Source of the DNA: Mollicutes bacterium
GTDB taxonomy: Bacteria; Bacillota_I; Bacilli_A; Izemoplasmatales; Izemoplasmataceae
Assembly (NCBI GenBank): GCA_003551405.1
Contig: PUMO01000127.1
Span: forward strand, 1-5,877
Reading direction: 5' to 3'
DNA length: 5,877 nucleotides
Shown: in pieces, positions 5,625 to 5,877 of the stretch
Layout: each line of letters begins with the position of its first letter
Position numbering within the stretch: the first letter of the stretch is position 1
Program-made: the position numbers and the translations under genes
Notes under the pieces: model-generated
The model's input: the letters and a program-made list of their open reading frames with translations, nothing else
What the model was told of the DNA's origin: nothing
Database searches by the model: none

Positions 5625-5877
5625 GTGAGATCATTGGACCCATCATTACCTTAGCAGTCATGGGCGGCATACTTGGCTTTGGCCTCGCGTACGCTTCAGA
5701 AAAACTGAAAGTGGAAGCGGACCCGCGCATCAAGGGCATTCACGAGCGCTTGCCAAATCTTGACTGCGGCGCGTGTGGGTACCCAGGCTGTGAACCGTTC
5801 GCCGAAGCGATCGTTGAAGGGGAAGTTAAAAACCTCTCCCAGTGTAAACCCGGCAACAAGAAACATTACCAGGCAAT
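5621..5877 (+). CDS. rnfB: RnfB, ferredoxin-type Fe-S subunit (N-terminal part, cut by the window edge)
   Basis: RnfB is the entry point for electrons from reduced ferredoxin. The first 85 codons are present and open to the right edge. Residues 4-24 form the N-terminal membrane anchor (IIGPIITLAVMGGILGFGLA). The first Fe-S motif is complete: C49-G-A-C52-G-Y-P-G-C57, then C75 in LSQCKPG, the pattern of the 4Fe-4S domain shared by RnfB and related proteins. PRIKGIHERLPNLDCGACGY is typical of the family. The ferredoxin-like clusters expected downstream are outside the window, so their number cannot be judged. The ATG overlaps the stop of the small ORF, after a strong ribosome binding site. Confidence 0.95.
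   Translation, partial: MSEIIGPIITLAVMGGILGFGLAYASEKLKVEADPRIKGIHERLPNLDCGACGYPGCEPFAEAIVEGEVKNLSQCKPGNKKHYQA

Overview
The window is an almost complete Rnf operon (ferredoxin:NAD+ oxidoreductase, an ion-translocating membrane complex) in the order rnfC-rnfD-rnfG-rnfE-rnfA-[small ORF]-rnfB, all on the + strand. The 3' end of another gene precedes rnfC, and rnfB runs off the right edge. CDGEAB is the order typical of anaerobic Bacillota and relatives. UGA is read as stop: several genes end in TGA at overlapping ATGA junctions, and Trp is TGG, so this is not a code-4 mollicute. Start sites have good AGGAGG/AGGTG Shine-Dalgarno sequences. The base composition looks moderate by eye. A fermentative, possibly marine or halotolerant, Bacillota- or Mycoplasmatota-like anaerobe is my inference; the sequence does not name a species.

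Layout: 1-129, tail of an upstream gene (perhaps a phosphohexomutase), overlapping rnfC by 4 bases. 126-1424, rnfC (cytoplasmic NADH/FMN/2x[4Fe-4S] subunit). 1429-2487, rnfD (membrane subunit with a covalent-FMN motif). 2477-4048, a greatly enlarged rnfG. 4051-4833, rnfE with Lys-rich termini. 4830-5435, rnfA. 5436-5624, a 62-residue Cys-bearing membrane protein. 5621-5877, start of rnfB. Genes overlap by 4-11 bases or are separated by 0-4 bases, so there is no room for internal promoters or terminators between genes and translational coupling is likely. No stretch lacks a gene.

How they work together (family knowledge): RnfB takes electrons from reduced ferredoxin. They pass through the intramembrane [2Fe-2S] cluster held by RnfA and RnfE, through the covalent FMNs of RnfG and RnfD, and finally to RnfC, which reduces NAD+. 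Na+ or H+ is pumped outward in the process. Flavinylation of RnfD and RnfG needs an ApbE flavin transferase, which is not in this window.

Two things depart from the textbook operon. First, RnfG is about 2.5 times the usual length and carries three flavinylation motifs plus one degenerate FMN-binding-like module. Its C-terminal 416 residues are very acidic and contain no lysine. This looks like an Rnf complex with an added outward-facing multi-flavin electron relay. Second, a small single-span protein with a CxxCxxxxC motif sits between rnfA and rnfB. Its architecture and context suggest a role in Fe-S assembly, comparable to NqrM of Na+-NQR.
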